Source: Alteromonas sp. V450 (lineage in GTDB: Bacteria; Pseudomonadota; Gammaproteobacteria; Enterobacterales; Alteromonadaceae). Taken from it: DNA of 64,000 bases. Both the position numbers and the translations under genes were made by a program. The notes under the pieces are model-generated. The model had not been told where the DNA came from and did not search any database. It saw only the letters and a program-made list of their open reading frames with translations. How positions within the stretch are numbered: the first letter of the stretch is position 1; each line of letters begins with the position of its first letter. The stretch spans positions 3,100,001-3,164,000 of the forward strand of contig NZ_MODU01000004.1 of the NCBI RefSeq assembly GCF_001885075.1. The letters run 5' to 3'. Positions 8,318 to 16,028 of this stretch are shown here, one piece after another.

Positions 8318-9451
8318 CTAATACCATATAGACACATAGGCGCGGATCACATTGGCAGAAAAGCTAAACAAAGCTTCTTCACCGACAGGACCTCCGGCCG
8401 TTGCATCACGAAAGTCATCGTAATTGAACTGCATGTAATCAAATTCGAAGTTAAACGTACTTTTCTCTAAAAATGCGTCTGATGAAAACTGCCATTGATA
8501 GGTAACACCTATGCCGCCAGACACACCTGAGTAGGTAGAAAGTTCCTTATCACGAGCCATAAAAGTGAACTCGTCAGGCCTATTAAAAAGATCTTGATAA
8601 AAGTTTGCTTTGTCCTGCTGATAAAACCGAATGTGAGCGTCTAATATCCACGCCTTACCAAAGGTATGTATGTAGCCAAGTTTTGCATTTGTGGCTTCAA
8701 TTCCCCACGTATCTGAGTAGTACCTTATATCGCCATAAATACTCGCACGGTAAGGCAGGTAATAATTTGCGTTAATAGAAAATGCATTACTTACCCGTGT
8801 ATTTGGATACACCTCAGTCACAAAAGAAAAGCCCCGTGCGCTATTTTGATCACGATAACGAATAGCGCGATAGGGGTTATTTAGATAACCTTCATCTGAT
8901 ACGTTTTCTGCGTTAAAGCCCACTATCATGTTTTTGGAAACAACCTGTGTCAGGCCCACGCCAAACTTCTGTCGTGATGCTTCTTCCAAAAAACTTTCGT
9001 CGCCAACACGACGAATTTCATCATCCCCTCTAGAATAACTTACGGCAAGTGTGGTTAAGTCTCCGAAAAAGTCTTGGCTAAAGCTAAGGTGGTATGAATT
9101 GGCTTCAAAATCATTTTCACTTGAATTGGTGTAACTTAAATTCATCAATGTTTTATTGTGAAGAAAGTCAGCGCCAATGGTTGTCTCGGTACGCTCTTCT
9201 TGATACTTACTTGCTTGTGCACGCACATCAATGGAAGCCCCAGAAATGGCATCTACATAATAATTTGCGGACAAGGAGACTTTATTACCGATTTTTTTAC
9301 GTAACAACACAGACGGGCCATCAATGGATACACCGTCGCCAGAGTAGCTATGGTACATAACATCTGACCGGTCTTGTGGCAGAACCGCCGCAGTTGCACT
9401 TTGGCTCGCCAAGATCGCAATTGCGGCTAGCCAGCGCTTAGTTGCACCCAC
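8318..9451 (-). CDS. DUF3570 outer-membrane barrel protein with a flavinylation-like motif
   Basis: About 377 residues. The frame is open back to 9502, but a GTG at 9451 has GGGAGG five bases upstream and gives a proper signal peptide (ATKRWLAAIAILASQSATA). The start overlaps the DUF4266 stop. The body alternates aromatic and polar residues in strands and ends in an aromatic residue (SIWY), as in outer-membrane barrels; overall it matches DUF3570. A DAISGAS motif at 9233-9253 fits the Dxx(S/T)GA(T/S) site where ApbE attaches FMN, and an apbE gene lies at 20196. DUF3570, DUF4266, TlpA and ApbE genes often occur together in marine bacteria as I recall. Flavinylation here is a hypothesis. Confidence 0.85.
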   Translation of the reverse strand: MGATKRWLAAIAILASQSATAAVLPQDRSDVMYHSYSGDGVSIDGPSVLLRKKIGNKVSLSANYYVDAISGASIDVRAQASKYQEERTETTIGADFLHNKTLMNLSYTNSSENDFEANSYHLSFSQDFFGDLTTLAVSYSRGDDEIRRVGDESFLEEASRQKFGVGLTQVVSKNMIVGFNAENVSDEGYLNNPYRAIRYRDQNSARGFSFVTEVYPNTRVSNAFSINANYYLPYRASIYGDIRYYSDTWGIEATNAKLGYIHTFGKAWILDAHIRFYQQDKANFYQDLFNRPDEFTFMARDKELSTYSGVSGGIGVTYQWQFSSDAFLEKSTFNFEFDYMQFNYDDFRDATAGGPVGEEALFSFSANVIRAYVSIWY

Positions 9452-9692
9452 AACCACCTCCCGCTCCACCATCTGCGCCTCTCGCTCCCTCTCGGGCCTC
9501 AAAAACGTGTTTCATATAAGCCGTCGCTACAGGATTGCGGTTCATACTCATAATGGGGTCAGCAAGATTACTGCGTTCATAGGGTTTGACCCAAGGCTCG
9601 ATTTGAGTAATTTCATCAAATGTACTCACACAGCCAGAGGTGGCAAAAATAGAGGCCAAAAATAGCAAAGAAGTCCGAATATTTTTTTGCAT
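9438..9692 (-). CDS. DUF4266 small lipoprotein with a Gly-rich CGC tail
   Basis: 84 residues. A lipoprotein signal with ATSGC gives a mature protein of about 60 residues. The middle has a conserved-looking segment (EPWVKPYERSNLADPIM) and the C-terminus is Gly-rich and ends GGGCGCN. This layout fits DUF4266. The paired terminal Cys residues could bind metal, form a disulfide handled by the neighbouring TlpA protein, or be modified; none of this is shown by the sequence. The gene sits between tlpA (2-base gap) and the DUF3570 gene (overlapping), so the three are probably made together. Confidence 0.85.
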   Translation of the reverse strand: MQKNIRTSLLFLASIFATSGCVSTFDEITQIEPWVKPYERSNLADPIMSMNRNPVATAYMKHVFEAREGARGADGGAGGGCGCN

Positions 9693-9694
9693 GT

Positions 9695-10219
9695 TTATTC
9701 CCTTAGCAACGCTTTGATGACTTTTTCGTATCGTTTTTCATCGCCCGATTTATAGCCCTTGTGAATCAAGCGCGTATTGCCGTCCCGATCGACCATTACC
9801 GTTGTAGGCATAGCAGAAACCTCATAAAGCTTACTCACTTCGCCATTGGTGTCATACAGCACAGGGAAACTCACCTTAATATCTTTCAACAACACATTGG
9901 CTTTTTCCGGCGCGTCATCGACATTCACACCGTATATCGTCACACCTAAATCAGCATATTCTTGATGCAGTGCCTCAAATGCCGGTAACTCTTCTCGACA
10001 CGGGCCACACCACGATGCCCAGAAATTTACGATTACGATATTGCCTATTTCTTCACTCAGTCGATGGTTGGCACCGTCTCGCCCTTTGAGGGTAAAGTCT
10101 GATGCTGGTGTATTTTTGGTTGCAGCGTTAGCCTCAGCGCCTGTTAACAAGGCAGCGCTCAACAAAAGCGCAACACACACAATAAGGCCGATAATGGGAT
10201 CTAAACTCTTAACTTTCAT
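9695..10219 (-). CDS. TlpA-like periplasmic thioredoxin
   Basis: 174 residues. An N-terminal hydrophobic signal or anchor is followed by a thioredoxin-fold domain of the TlpA/ResA/AhpC-TSA type, with the active site NFWASWCGPCREELP and a later cis-Pro loop (AMPTTVMVDRDG). Such proteins reduce disulfides in the periplasm, often in cytochrome c or cofactor maturation. Here it is followed directly by the Cys-rich DUF4266 lipoprotein and lies in the same operon as a protein with CXXCH heme sites, both plausible clients. Which one it serves cannot be told from the sequence. Confidence 0.92.
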   Translation of the reverse strand: MKVKSLDPIIGLIVCVALLLSAALLTGAEANAATKNTPASDFTLKGRDGANHRLSEEIGNIVIVNFWASWCGPCREELPAFEALHQEYADLGVTIYGVNVDDAPEKANVLLKDIKVSFPVLYDTNGEVSKLYEVSAMPTTVMVDRDGNTRLIHKGYKSGDEKRYEKVIKALLRE

Positions 10220-10229
10220 AAGGCATTAC

Positions 10230-10859
10230 TCAAAAAAAGAACGTAGCACCAAGGGTGTACTGAATGTTGTGGGTATTTTTTTCTTCGCCTATCAACTCGC
10301 TGTTGAAAATGCGATCTCGCACATCCAGACGAAGGGCAAAAAAGTCGGTAAATAACACACGATAGCCAGCACCCACACTGACGGTAAACTGACTATCTCC
10401 GCCAAAATCTGTGTTGCCTCCACCTATCGTGAAATACAAATCGGTGTTGAAAACCGTGTTATCAGTGATAAACAGTTCTCCATTTGCGTTGTATCCAACA
10501 GATAAGTCGTAATAACGGTATTCACGCTCATCATCGGTTAGAAATGGTGCGCCACCTGACAGTATTTCAAAGCTGGTTTCTCCCGCATCTGCTTGGGCAT
10601 AGCTCGCTTCCGCGAAGATATTCTCAGTAATATGGTAACCAAGCGTTACGCCTACTATCGCAGAGGATGAAAAGTCTTCAATGCTCACTTGACCCGCAAA
10701 GAGGCCTATTTCCATATTTTCGCTATCGATGTCGGCTTCTCGTATCTCGCGGCGATCCAAATCTGGTTCGATCACAGGGGTTTGCTGTGCATTTGTATAC
10801 GCACTGACTAAAAGCGCACCTACACCACTTAAAAGAACACAGAAAGACCTAACGTCCAT
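10230..10859 (-). CDS. small outer-membrane beta-barrel protein
   Basis: 209 residues with a signal peptide ending near YTNAQ. The mature part alternates hydrophobic and polar residues in about eight strands (GVTLGYHITENIFAEASYA, ELFITDNTVFNTDLYFTIGG) and ends in ATFFF, the terminal aromatic signal of outer-membrane proteins. It resembles the barrel domain seen in myxobacterial and related proteins (TIGR04565 type, from memory). It overlaps the next barrel gene upstream by 31 bases. In Glt systems, small barrels GltA and GltB form the outer-membrane part; this gene and its neighbour could fill those roles. Confidence 0.8.
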   Translation of the reverse strand: MDVRSFCVLLSGVGALLVSAYTNAQQTPVIEPDLDRREIREADIDSENMEIGLFAGQVSIEDFSSSAIVGVTLGYHITENIFAEASYAQADAGETSFEILSGGAPFLTDDEREYRYYDLSVGYNANGELFITDNTVFNTDLYFTIGGGNTDFGGDSQFTVSVGAGYRVLFTDFFALRLDVRDRIFNSELIGEEKNTHNIQYTLGATFFF

Positions 10860-11584
10860 TGATTCAACTCCTCTAATTCATCGCGTTCAGTTAACGCCGT
10901 CAATCGCTTATATTCAGCCCTAAACACGAAGTTTTTGGTTAGGTAATACCTCGCACCGGCCCCCACTTCTAGTAGGTCATTGGTTCTTGCTTCCGCCCCA
11001 CTTTGCACCAATGTTGCACTAGGCTCCGTCCGGATTTGCCCTGCGCCCAGCGTAAAGTATGGCGACAATTGCCATTCGGGAAACGTATAATGTTGTAGCC
11101 TGACCAGCCATAACTTGTTATCTGAAAAGTCACCTAATGCTTGTCCGGCGCTGATCTCTACAGCAATATTCTCGGTAAGCACCCAAGCTGCGCTGACTGT
11201 CATGAGGCTGACGTTTTCTAGCTGCCCCCCATGTACACCAAATTCCCACGTGCGGTCGGTATAACTTGAGAAGTTGCGCTCGGGTAATTGGAGCTGGCGG
11301 TCGTCTATGCCAAGCGTTGCAGCCATCGCACTTTTGGCAATCCACCCAAGCTTCTCATCGGCAGTACGTATTTTGTACCAACCTGTGTGTGACTTTAAAA
11401 CCGATACGATCTCGCCCTTTTTAATCACGTGGAATACGGGAAATTCCGAAGCAGGACCTGTATGCATATCTACATATTGCTCAACCACTTTAACGTTCAA
11501 CTCGTCGGCAGCGCGAGCTTCATCAAAACAGCTCACACCTAGCATCAGCAAGACAAAACCAATAAACAACGAAACTTTATTCAT
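10829..11584 (-). CDS. SH3-domain protein with outer-membrane beta-barrel
   Basis: 251 residues: a signal peptide (to about residue 25), a bacterial SH3 domain at about 30-95 (VEQYVDMHTGPASEFPVF, GEIVSVLKSHTGWYKIRT) and a C-terminal barrel domain ending in LSVFF. The SH3 part may contact peptidoglycan in the periplasm while the barrel sits in the outer membrane. It starts three bases after the stop of the heme/beta-propeller gene and overlaps the next barrel gene. The combination of peptidoglycan-facing domain and barrel suits an envelope-spanning machine, an inference from domains. Confidence 0.82.
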   Translation of the reverse strand: MNKVSLFIGFVLLMLGVSCFDEARAADELNVKVVEQYVDMHTGPASEFPVFHVIKKGEIVSVLKSHTGWYKIRTADEKLGWIAKSAMAATLGIDDRQLQLPERNFSSYTDRTWEFGVHGGQLENVSLMTVSAAWVLTENIAVEISAGQALGDFSDNKLWLVRLQHYTFPEWQLSPYFTLGAGQIRTEPSATLVQSGAEARTNDLLEVGAGARYYLTKNFVFRAEYKRLTALTERDELEELNQWTLGLSVFF

Positions 11585-11587
11585 TTC

Positions 11588-14302
11588 TTAGTCCTGAGGC
11601 GTATCGAAAGGATTGTTGTAGTACTGTGCACCAACGTCTAACCATTCGGCAATGAGACGTAATTCGGCTTTGCTTAACCAACCTTGATGTGAGCCAGTGG
11701 TAAATGGAGAAAAGAAAGCGGAACTGGCCGCAGCGCTTCCAGCACGTGCAGTTGCTCTTACTCTGATGGTCGTTAACACTGGAATTGGGTTGCCTTCTGT
11801 ATCCAAAATGAGTTCACCCTCGTCATCCGTTTCAAAAATGGGGTTGCCATTACCGTCAATCGCTTGAACTAATTTATCAAGTAAAACCCCTTCTACAACC
11901 TCCACCTCCACGTCATTAAAAAGCAATTCGCGAAAGCCCATGAGTTGATCAGCATTATCTAATGACGGTTGGTTGGTCAAGTCCAGCTGAGCCGCGGGGA
12001 CACGTGTTAATCCATCAGTATCGCTTGATGAGTGGCAACTTACACAAGTGTGATCGCTCACTAACATTCCTTGTTCATCACGCGTTTGGCGAGAAAGCTC
12101 GAATAGTGGTTGTATGTGGTCAGGGTAGTTCACTACGATTCGACATAAGTTGGTCCACGTTTGTGCACAACTCTGCGAAATAGGGATGGTGGTCATCATA
12201 TCGCCATAGGCATAAGAAAAAGACTCAGCCACTTCATCTGACGCCGGATTGGTCCAGACATCTTCAAATATGATGTCAGCGCTAGGATAAGCACTCCCAG
12301 CGATACGCGCTCTTGTTTGCGCCATTGTTTCCCCTAAATCGGCGAATAATGAAGGGTTTGCACCAGGGTGGGGACCGCCGGTACTCGGCGCGCCGCTGTT
12401 AATCGACGGGTATTCAGCATCTAATCTGCCGTGGGGTAACCTGCTATCTCTTGTATGACAACCATTACACGTTTTTATTTCACCAGGTACTAGTTGGATC
12501 CAGTTGTTATGACGAGGCGTGACGCGCATGCCTGCTTCATTTAAAAAGCTTAACGACAGAGGCACGTTTGCGGGCAAGTCCAGCATAACAGAGCCGTCTG
12601 GCTCAACCATTGCGTATCCTATCATTTCACGCATGAGTAGGTTACGGGATGGCCCAAAGTCGCTTCTCTCAACGTCAATTATGTCGTCGTCCGGTATCGA
12701 TACACTTTTAACAACTCGCACAAAACGAATGGGTCTCTGCTGTGGCGACGTTAGCGCTGGATTTGCCATCACTTCAATCCCCATGGGCGTGATATCTTCA
12801 CCCGAGACATCGTAGATACTTCTAATATGGATCCTACCTAAACCTTGTTCTGCAAGTTCGTTACTGTAATTTTCATCTTGCACATAGTCTTGGGGAAAGA
12901 TGCGTTGCTCCATAGACACGACTTCAGTATAGGCAAAGCCTTCCTGAGGCGGCGCTATTACCTGCTGTGTATTGCTAGCGGGGTCGTACATCCATAACCC
13001 ATATAATTCAGGGGCGGCTTCGATACCCTCTTCTGCAAGTAGCGCTTGCGAACAGGGAAGGATCTTCCGTTCTTCAGGATTGTCATCAGCGCTTGCTGGT
13101 GCATAAACTCTGCATTGGCTCCAAGTAAAAAGCTGCCTTCCACTGCCATCGAATAACGGGTATAAAGATGACACATACCCCCCAGGAGAGAGTGGAGACT
13201 GGGTATCAATAGTGTTAAAGAGCGCCGGTATTTGTCCTGGCCCAGTGGCACTATCATTCGCCGCTACGGGTGCCTCGTTGTCAATAAAATCGTTTATATT
13301 TAATCGATAGAAGTTTCCACCTAGGCGGGTGCGCTGGTACTCGCTTACAGCTACGATAACCTGCTCATCCGGCGTTGTTCGGCTTTTTATGAAATGTTGA
13401 TTACTCCCATCAAAATCATGACTGTGACGGCCATACATGATTTCTAACTGGCTACCGTCAGGATTCATTTGATAAAGGTGCATGCCCTTGTCGCCTACTG
13501 CCTGATCCCATCGAGTGAATAATACTTTGCCGTTTGGAAGTACCAGCGGGTCAAGGTCATGACTTTGATTAAATGAAATTTGGGTTATGTCTGTACCATT
13601 AGGGTTCATAACGTGAAGCACTGAAGCAGGTACGCGAAGACTTTCTTCTAAGCCTGAATATTGGGCTTTTCCTTCATCAATCAAAATTGCTTGGTTGGTA
13701 CGCTGACGCGTTGAGCTAAAAACAATGCGGCCGTCTGGTAAGTATACTGGGCTGATGTCTTCTCCCGCTTCAGCAACAATATCTGATGCAATAATTCGAC
13801 GCAGTGTGTCGCTTGGCAAGTCGTACTCCCAAATATTCCACGTCGGCTGCTCGTCATCATCAGCATTTTCAATTTCCGGTGCGCGCATAGCAAAAAGTAA
13901 CCGCGTGCCATCGTAGGAGACTTCTAAATCTTTCACATCGTACTGCAGCGATGCAAAATCTGTTGGGTCTTGCGTGTCTGAATCAGATGCTAAAAACACA
14001 CGATCAGTGATATTAATTTCTTCACTACTAACAGCGGCTCGCTTTTTTATGAAAAGCGCTGCGCCTGGAATAAATTGAGAGGGTCTGCGAAGATCTGTTT
14101 GAACTCGGTTCCCATCATCGTCAACAGGGAGTGCTCGTTTGATAAATGCGATGGGGATATCGACAACAACAGGATCTGGCTCTTCATTACTTTGAGAAAC
14201 AACAGATTCACCACAGCCTGCAAACAAGGTCAATGCAATCAACATACTCGCGCTACGCAGCGCCAAATAAATCTTATTTTTATGACCTATTAAACGTTTC
14301 AT
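11588..14302 (-). CDS. HzsA-like lipoprotein: beta-propeller plus two CXXCH heme sites
   Basis: 904 residues from the ATG at 14302; the frame is open to 14329. The lipoprotein signal ends in LFAGC. The N-terminal half holds TolB/PD40-type propeller blades (SYDGTRLLFAMRAPE, PDGRIVFSSTRQ, PNGKVLFTRWD). Then comes a segment like the middle domain of hydrazine synthase alpha, ending in CNGCH (12455-12469), and a C-terminal cytochrome-like domain with CVSCH (12032-12046). Two covalent hemes are expected. Many non-anammox bacteria have such HzsA-like proteins of unknown job, so hydrazine synthesis is not implied. It is the first gene of the leftward operon, divergent from three more redox-type genes. 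Confidence 0.85.
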   Translation of the reverse strand: MKRLIGHKNKIYLALRSASMLIALTLFAGCGESVVSQSNEEPDPVVVDIPIAFIKRALPVDDDGNRVQTDLRRPSQFIPGAALFIKKRAAVSSEEINITDRVFLASDSDTQDPTDFASLQYDVKDLEVSYDGTRLLFAMRAPEIENADDDEQPTWNIWEYDLPSDTLRRIIASDIVAEAGEDISPVYLPDGRIVFSSTRQRTNQAILIDEGKAQYSGLEESLRVPASVLHVMNPNGTDITQISFNQSHDLDPLVLPNGKVLFTRWDQAVGDKGMHLYQMNPDGSQLEIMYGRHSHDFDGSNQHFIKSRTTPDEQVIVAVSEYQRTRLGGNFYRLNINDFIDNEAPVAANDSATGPGQIPALFNTIDTQSPLSPGGYVSSLYPLFDGSGRQLFTWSQCRVYAPASADDNPEERKILPCSQALLAEEGIEAAPELYGLWMYDPASNTQQVIAPPQEGFAYTEVVSMEQRIFPQDYVQDENYSNELAEQGLGRIHIRSIYDVSGEDITPMGIEVMANPALTSPQQRPIRFVRVVKSVSIPDDDIIDVERSDFGPSRNLLMREMIGYAMVEPDGSVMLDLPANVPLSLSFLNEAGMRVTPRHNNWIQLVPGEIKTCNGCHTRDSRLPHGRLDAEYPSINSGAPSTGGPHPGANPSLFADLGETMAQTRARIAGSAYPSADIIFEDVWTNPASDEVAESFSYAYGDMMTTIPISQSCAQTWTNLCRIVVNYPDHIQPLFELSRQTRDEQGMLVSDHTCVSCHSSSDTDGLTRVPAAQLDLTNQPSLDNADQLMGFRELLFNDVEVEVVEGVLLDKLVQAIDGNGNPIFETDDEGELILDTEGNPIPVLTTIRVRATARAGSAAASSAFFSPFTTGSHQGWLSKAELRLIAEWLDVGAQYYNNPFDTPQD

Positions 14303-14767
14303 GGTCCCTGAACCTCTAACTGAAGACATCTTTCCTACAACATTTATATCAGTGAGGTGACAACCAATACTTATTATTAAACGGCGATAAGCTATGCTGC
14401 GGCTTTAATTACAAGGTATTCACTAAGTGGCTATTTACTTACCACTGACATCGGCAAATGTTTTTCTATCATTCCATTGACTGAGAAATGACTCAAGCGG
14501 TAAAAGTATAAAAGCGGATATTTTTCCATACCATTTCACGCGAAAATTACACGTTTCGCCTAAAAATACAGAAAGCATTTTATTGCCCAACTAACTGTAA
14601 ATATTGAACTTTTACAGAATTTATCGCAGTAACTTGGCGTTGTTATAACTGGTACAAGCGAAAACGTTAGTTATTAGAATTTAAACGTTACTTATGATTT
14701 GACTCTTTACATGTTTGCTTCTGATTGGTTTCATGGCAAGTAATTGTGGAAATTAGGACAGTACAAA
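14303..14767. promoter_or_regulatory. divergent intergenic region between the two redox operons
   Basis: About 440 bases lie between the start of the leftward 15-gene operon and the rightward cytochrome trio. It is AT-rich and must hold promoters for both. Near-palindromic AACGTTA and TAAACGTT motifs occur around 14663-14690, and TATAAC at about 14645 could be a -10 box, but I cannot assign a regulator or a firm promoter. No gene is visible in it. Confidence 0.4.
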
Positions 14768-16027
14768 GTGCACGAAGCAACTCGTTCGCAAAGAGTAAAG
14801 CACCGTGGGTATCGACATGCGCTCAAGTTGTCGATAAACGCTCTCACACTATTATCCCTCTCAGTGGTTTTTGCAACTAATGCGTATTGTGGTGCACGTG
14901 AACAAGCCATGCGCATGCATGAGAGACTGGCGGGCGTTCCGCCTTCGTCTGACGCATTGGCAGAAATGCAGTTATTAATAGAGCAAGGTGATATTAATGA
15001 AGCCGCGTATATCGCTATGGAGCACCCCGCGTTCTACAACGCTACGCTAAAAACATGGGTGGCCCCTTGGACCAACGAGGCATTCGATAAGTTTGTACCA
15101 CTCAATGACTACATTGCAACTGTGATCGGTATGATAAGGGATGACGTCGATTTCAGAGAGGTATTAAGTGCAGATATTCTTTACGTTGGCGATAGCGAGC
15201 TTTCGCTTCCAGCTTATAGTACTAACAACAACAATCACTACCTTGCTATGGAAGATGCGGTAGTCGACCTGAAAGCAAATCTGATTCGAACCACGCAATC
15301 TGCAGTGACAAACCTCCCTAGTGAAGCGACTGCGGGTATTATGACCACGCGCGCTGCGGCTAAAGCGTTTTTTAAAGATGGGACTAACCGAGCGATGTTT
15401 CGCTTCACTTTGATGAATCATATGTGTACTGACCTTGAAGGGGTTGCAGACATCAGCAGACCACCTGACAGAATAAGACAAGACGTAAGTAGAAGCCCAG
15501 GCGGAGATAGCCGGTTATTCCACAATAACTGTGTAAGCTGTCACTCTGGAATGGACCCCCTTGCACAAGCATTTGCTTACTACAATTATCGCTATGATGT
15601 GGACAGCGATCCTGAGGGTGAGCGGGGTGCAATTGAATATAACGATAGCGACGCTGTCGACCCTGTCACGGGCACGCGCGTTCAGGAGAAATATTTAATA
15701 AACGGCAATAACTTTGTACATGGCTTCGTCACCGAGGATGATAGTTGGGATAATTATTGGCGAGAAGGAGTGAACTTTAACCTTGGATGGTCTTCTGCGC
15801 TGCCAGGTTCTGGTCAAGGCGCTAAATCAATGGGGCAAGAATTAGCAAATAGTCAGCAGTTTGCGCATTGCCAAGTCACCAAAGTATTCAAAGAGGTATG
15901 TCTTCGCGCACCACAAAACAATGCAGATCGCGAGCAAATATCGAGCATGCAAGCCGGCTTTGCTGCGTCGGGGTATAAGATGAAGTCAGTGTTTGCAGAC
16001 GCTGCAAATTATTGTAAGGGAGAATAA
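14768..16027 (+). CDS. exported mono-heme protein, DUF1592/DUF1588-like layout
   Basis: About 419 residues. A GTG at 14768 with AGGA nine bases upstream is chosen; a TTG at 14744 is also possible. A signal peptide (INALTLLSLSVVFATNAYCG) precedes a mostly helical protein. One heme site CVSCH lies at 15530-15544, followed by SGMDPLAQAF. The order TAGIMTTRAAAK, then a segment with Cys and Arg, then CxxCHxxMDPL resembles DUF1592-DUF1588 proteins of planctomycetes and others, where the pattern is CxxCHxxMDPLGFALE. It is followed immediately by a second heme lipoprotein and a DUF1501-like gene, so the three likely form one unit. Confidence 0.75.
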   Translation: MHEATRSQRVKHRGYRHALKLSINALTLLSLSVVFATNAYCGAREQAMRMHERLAGVPPSSDALAEMQLLIEQGDINEAAYIAMEHPAFYNATLKTWVAPWTNEAFDKFVPLNDYIATVIGMIRDDVDFREVLSADILYVGDSELSLPAYSTNNNNHYLAMEDAVVDLKANLIRTTQSAVTNLPSEATAGIMTTRAAAKAFFKDGTNRAMFRFTLMNHMCTDLEGVADISRPPDRIRQDVSRSPGGDSRLFHNNCVSCHSGMDPLAQAFAYYNYRYDVDSDPEGERGAIEYNDSDAVDPVTGTRVQEKYLINGNNFVHGFVTEDDSWDNYWREGVNFNLGWSSALPGSGQGAKSMGQELANSQQFAHCQVTKVFKEVCLRAPQNNADREQISSMQAGFAASGYKMKSVFADAANYCKGE

Positions 16028-16028
16028 C

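Noticed and set aside
11588..14302. Hydrazine synthesis (anammox) by the HzsA-like protein
   Set aside because: The HzsB/C partners and other anammox genes are absent, and HzsA-like domains occur in many unrelated bacteria.
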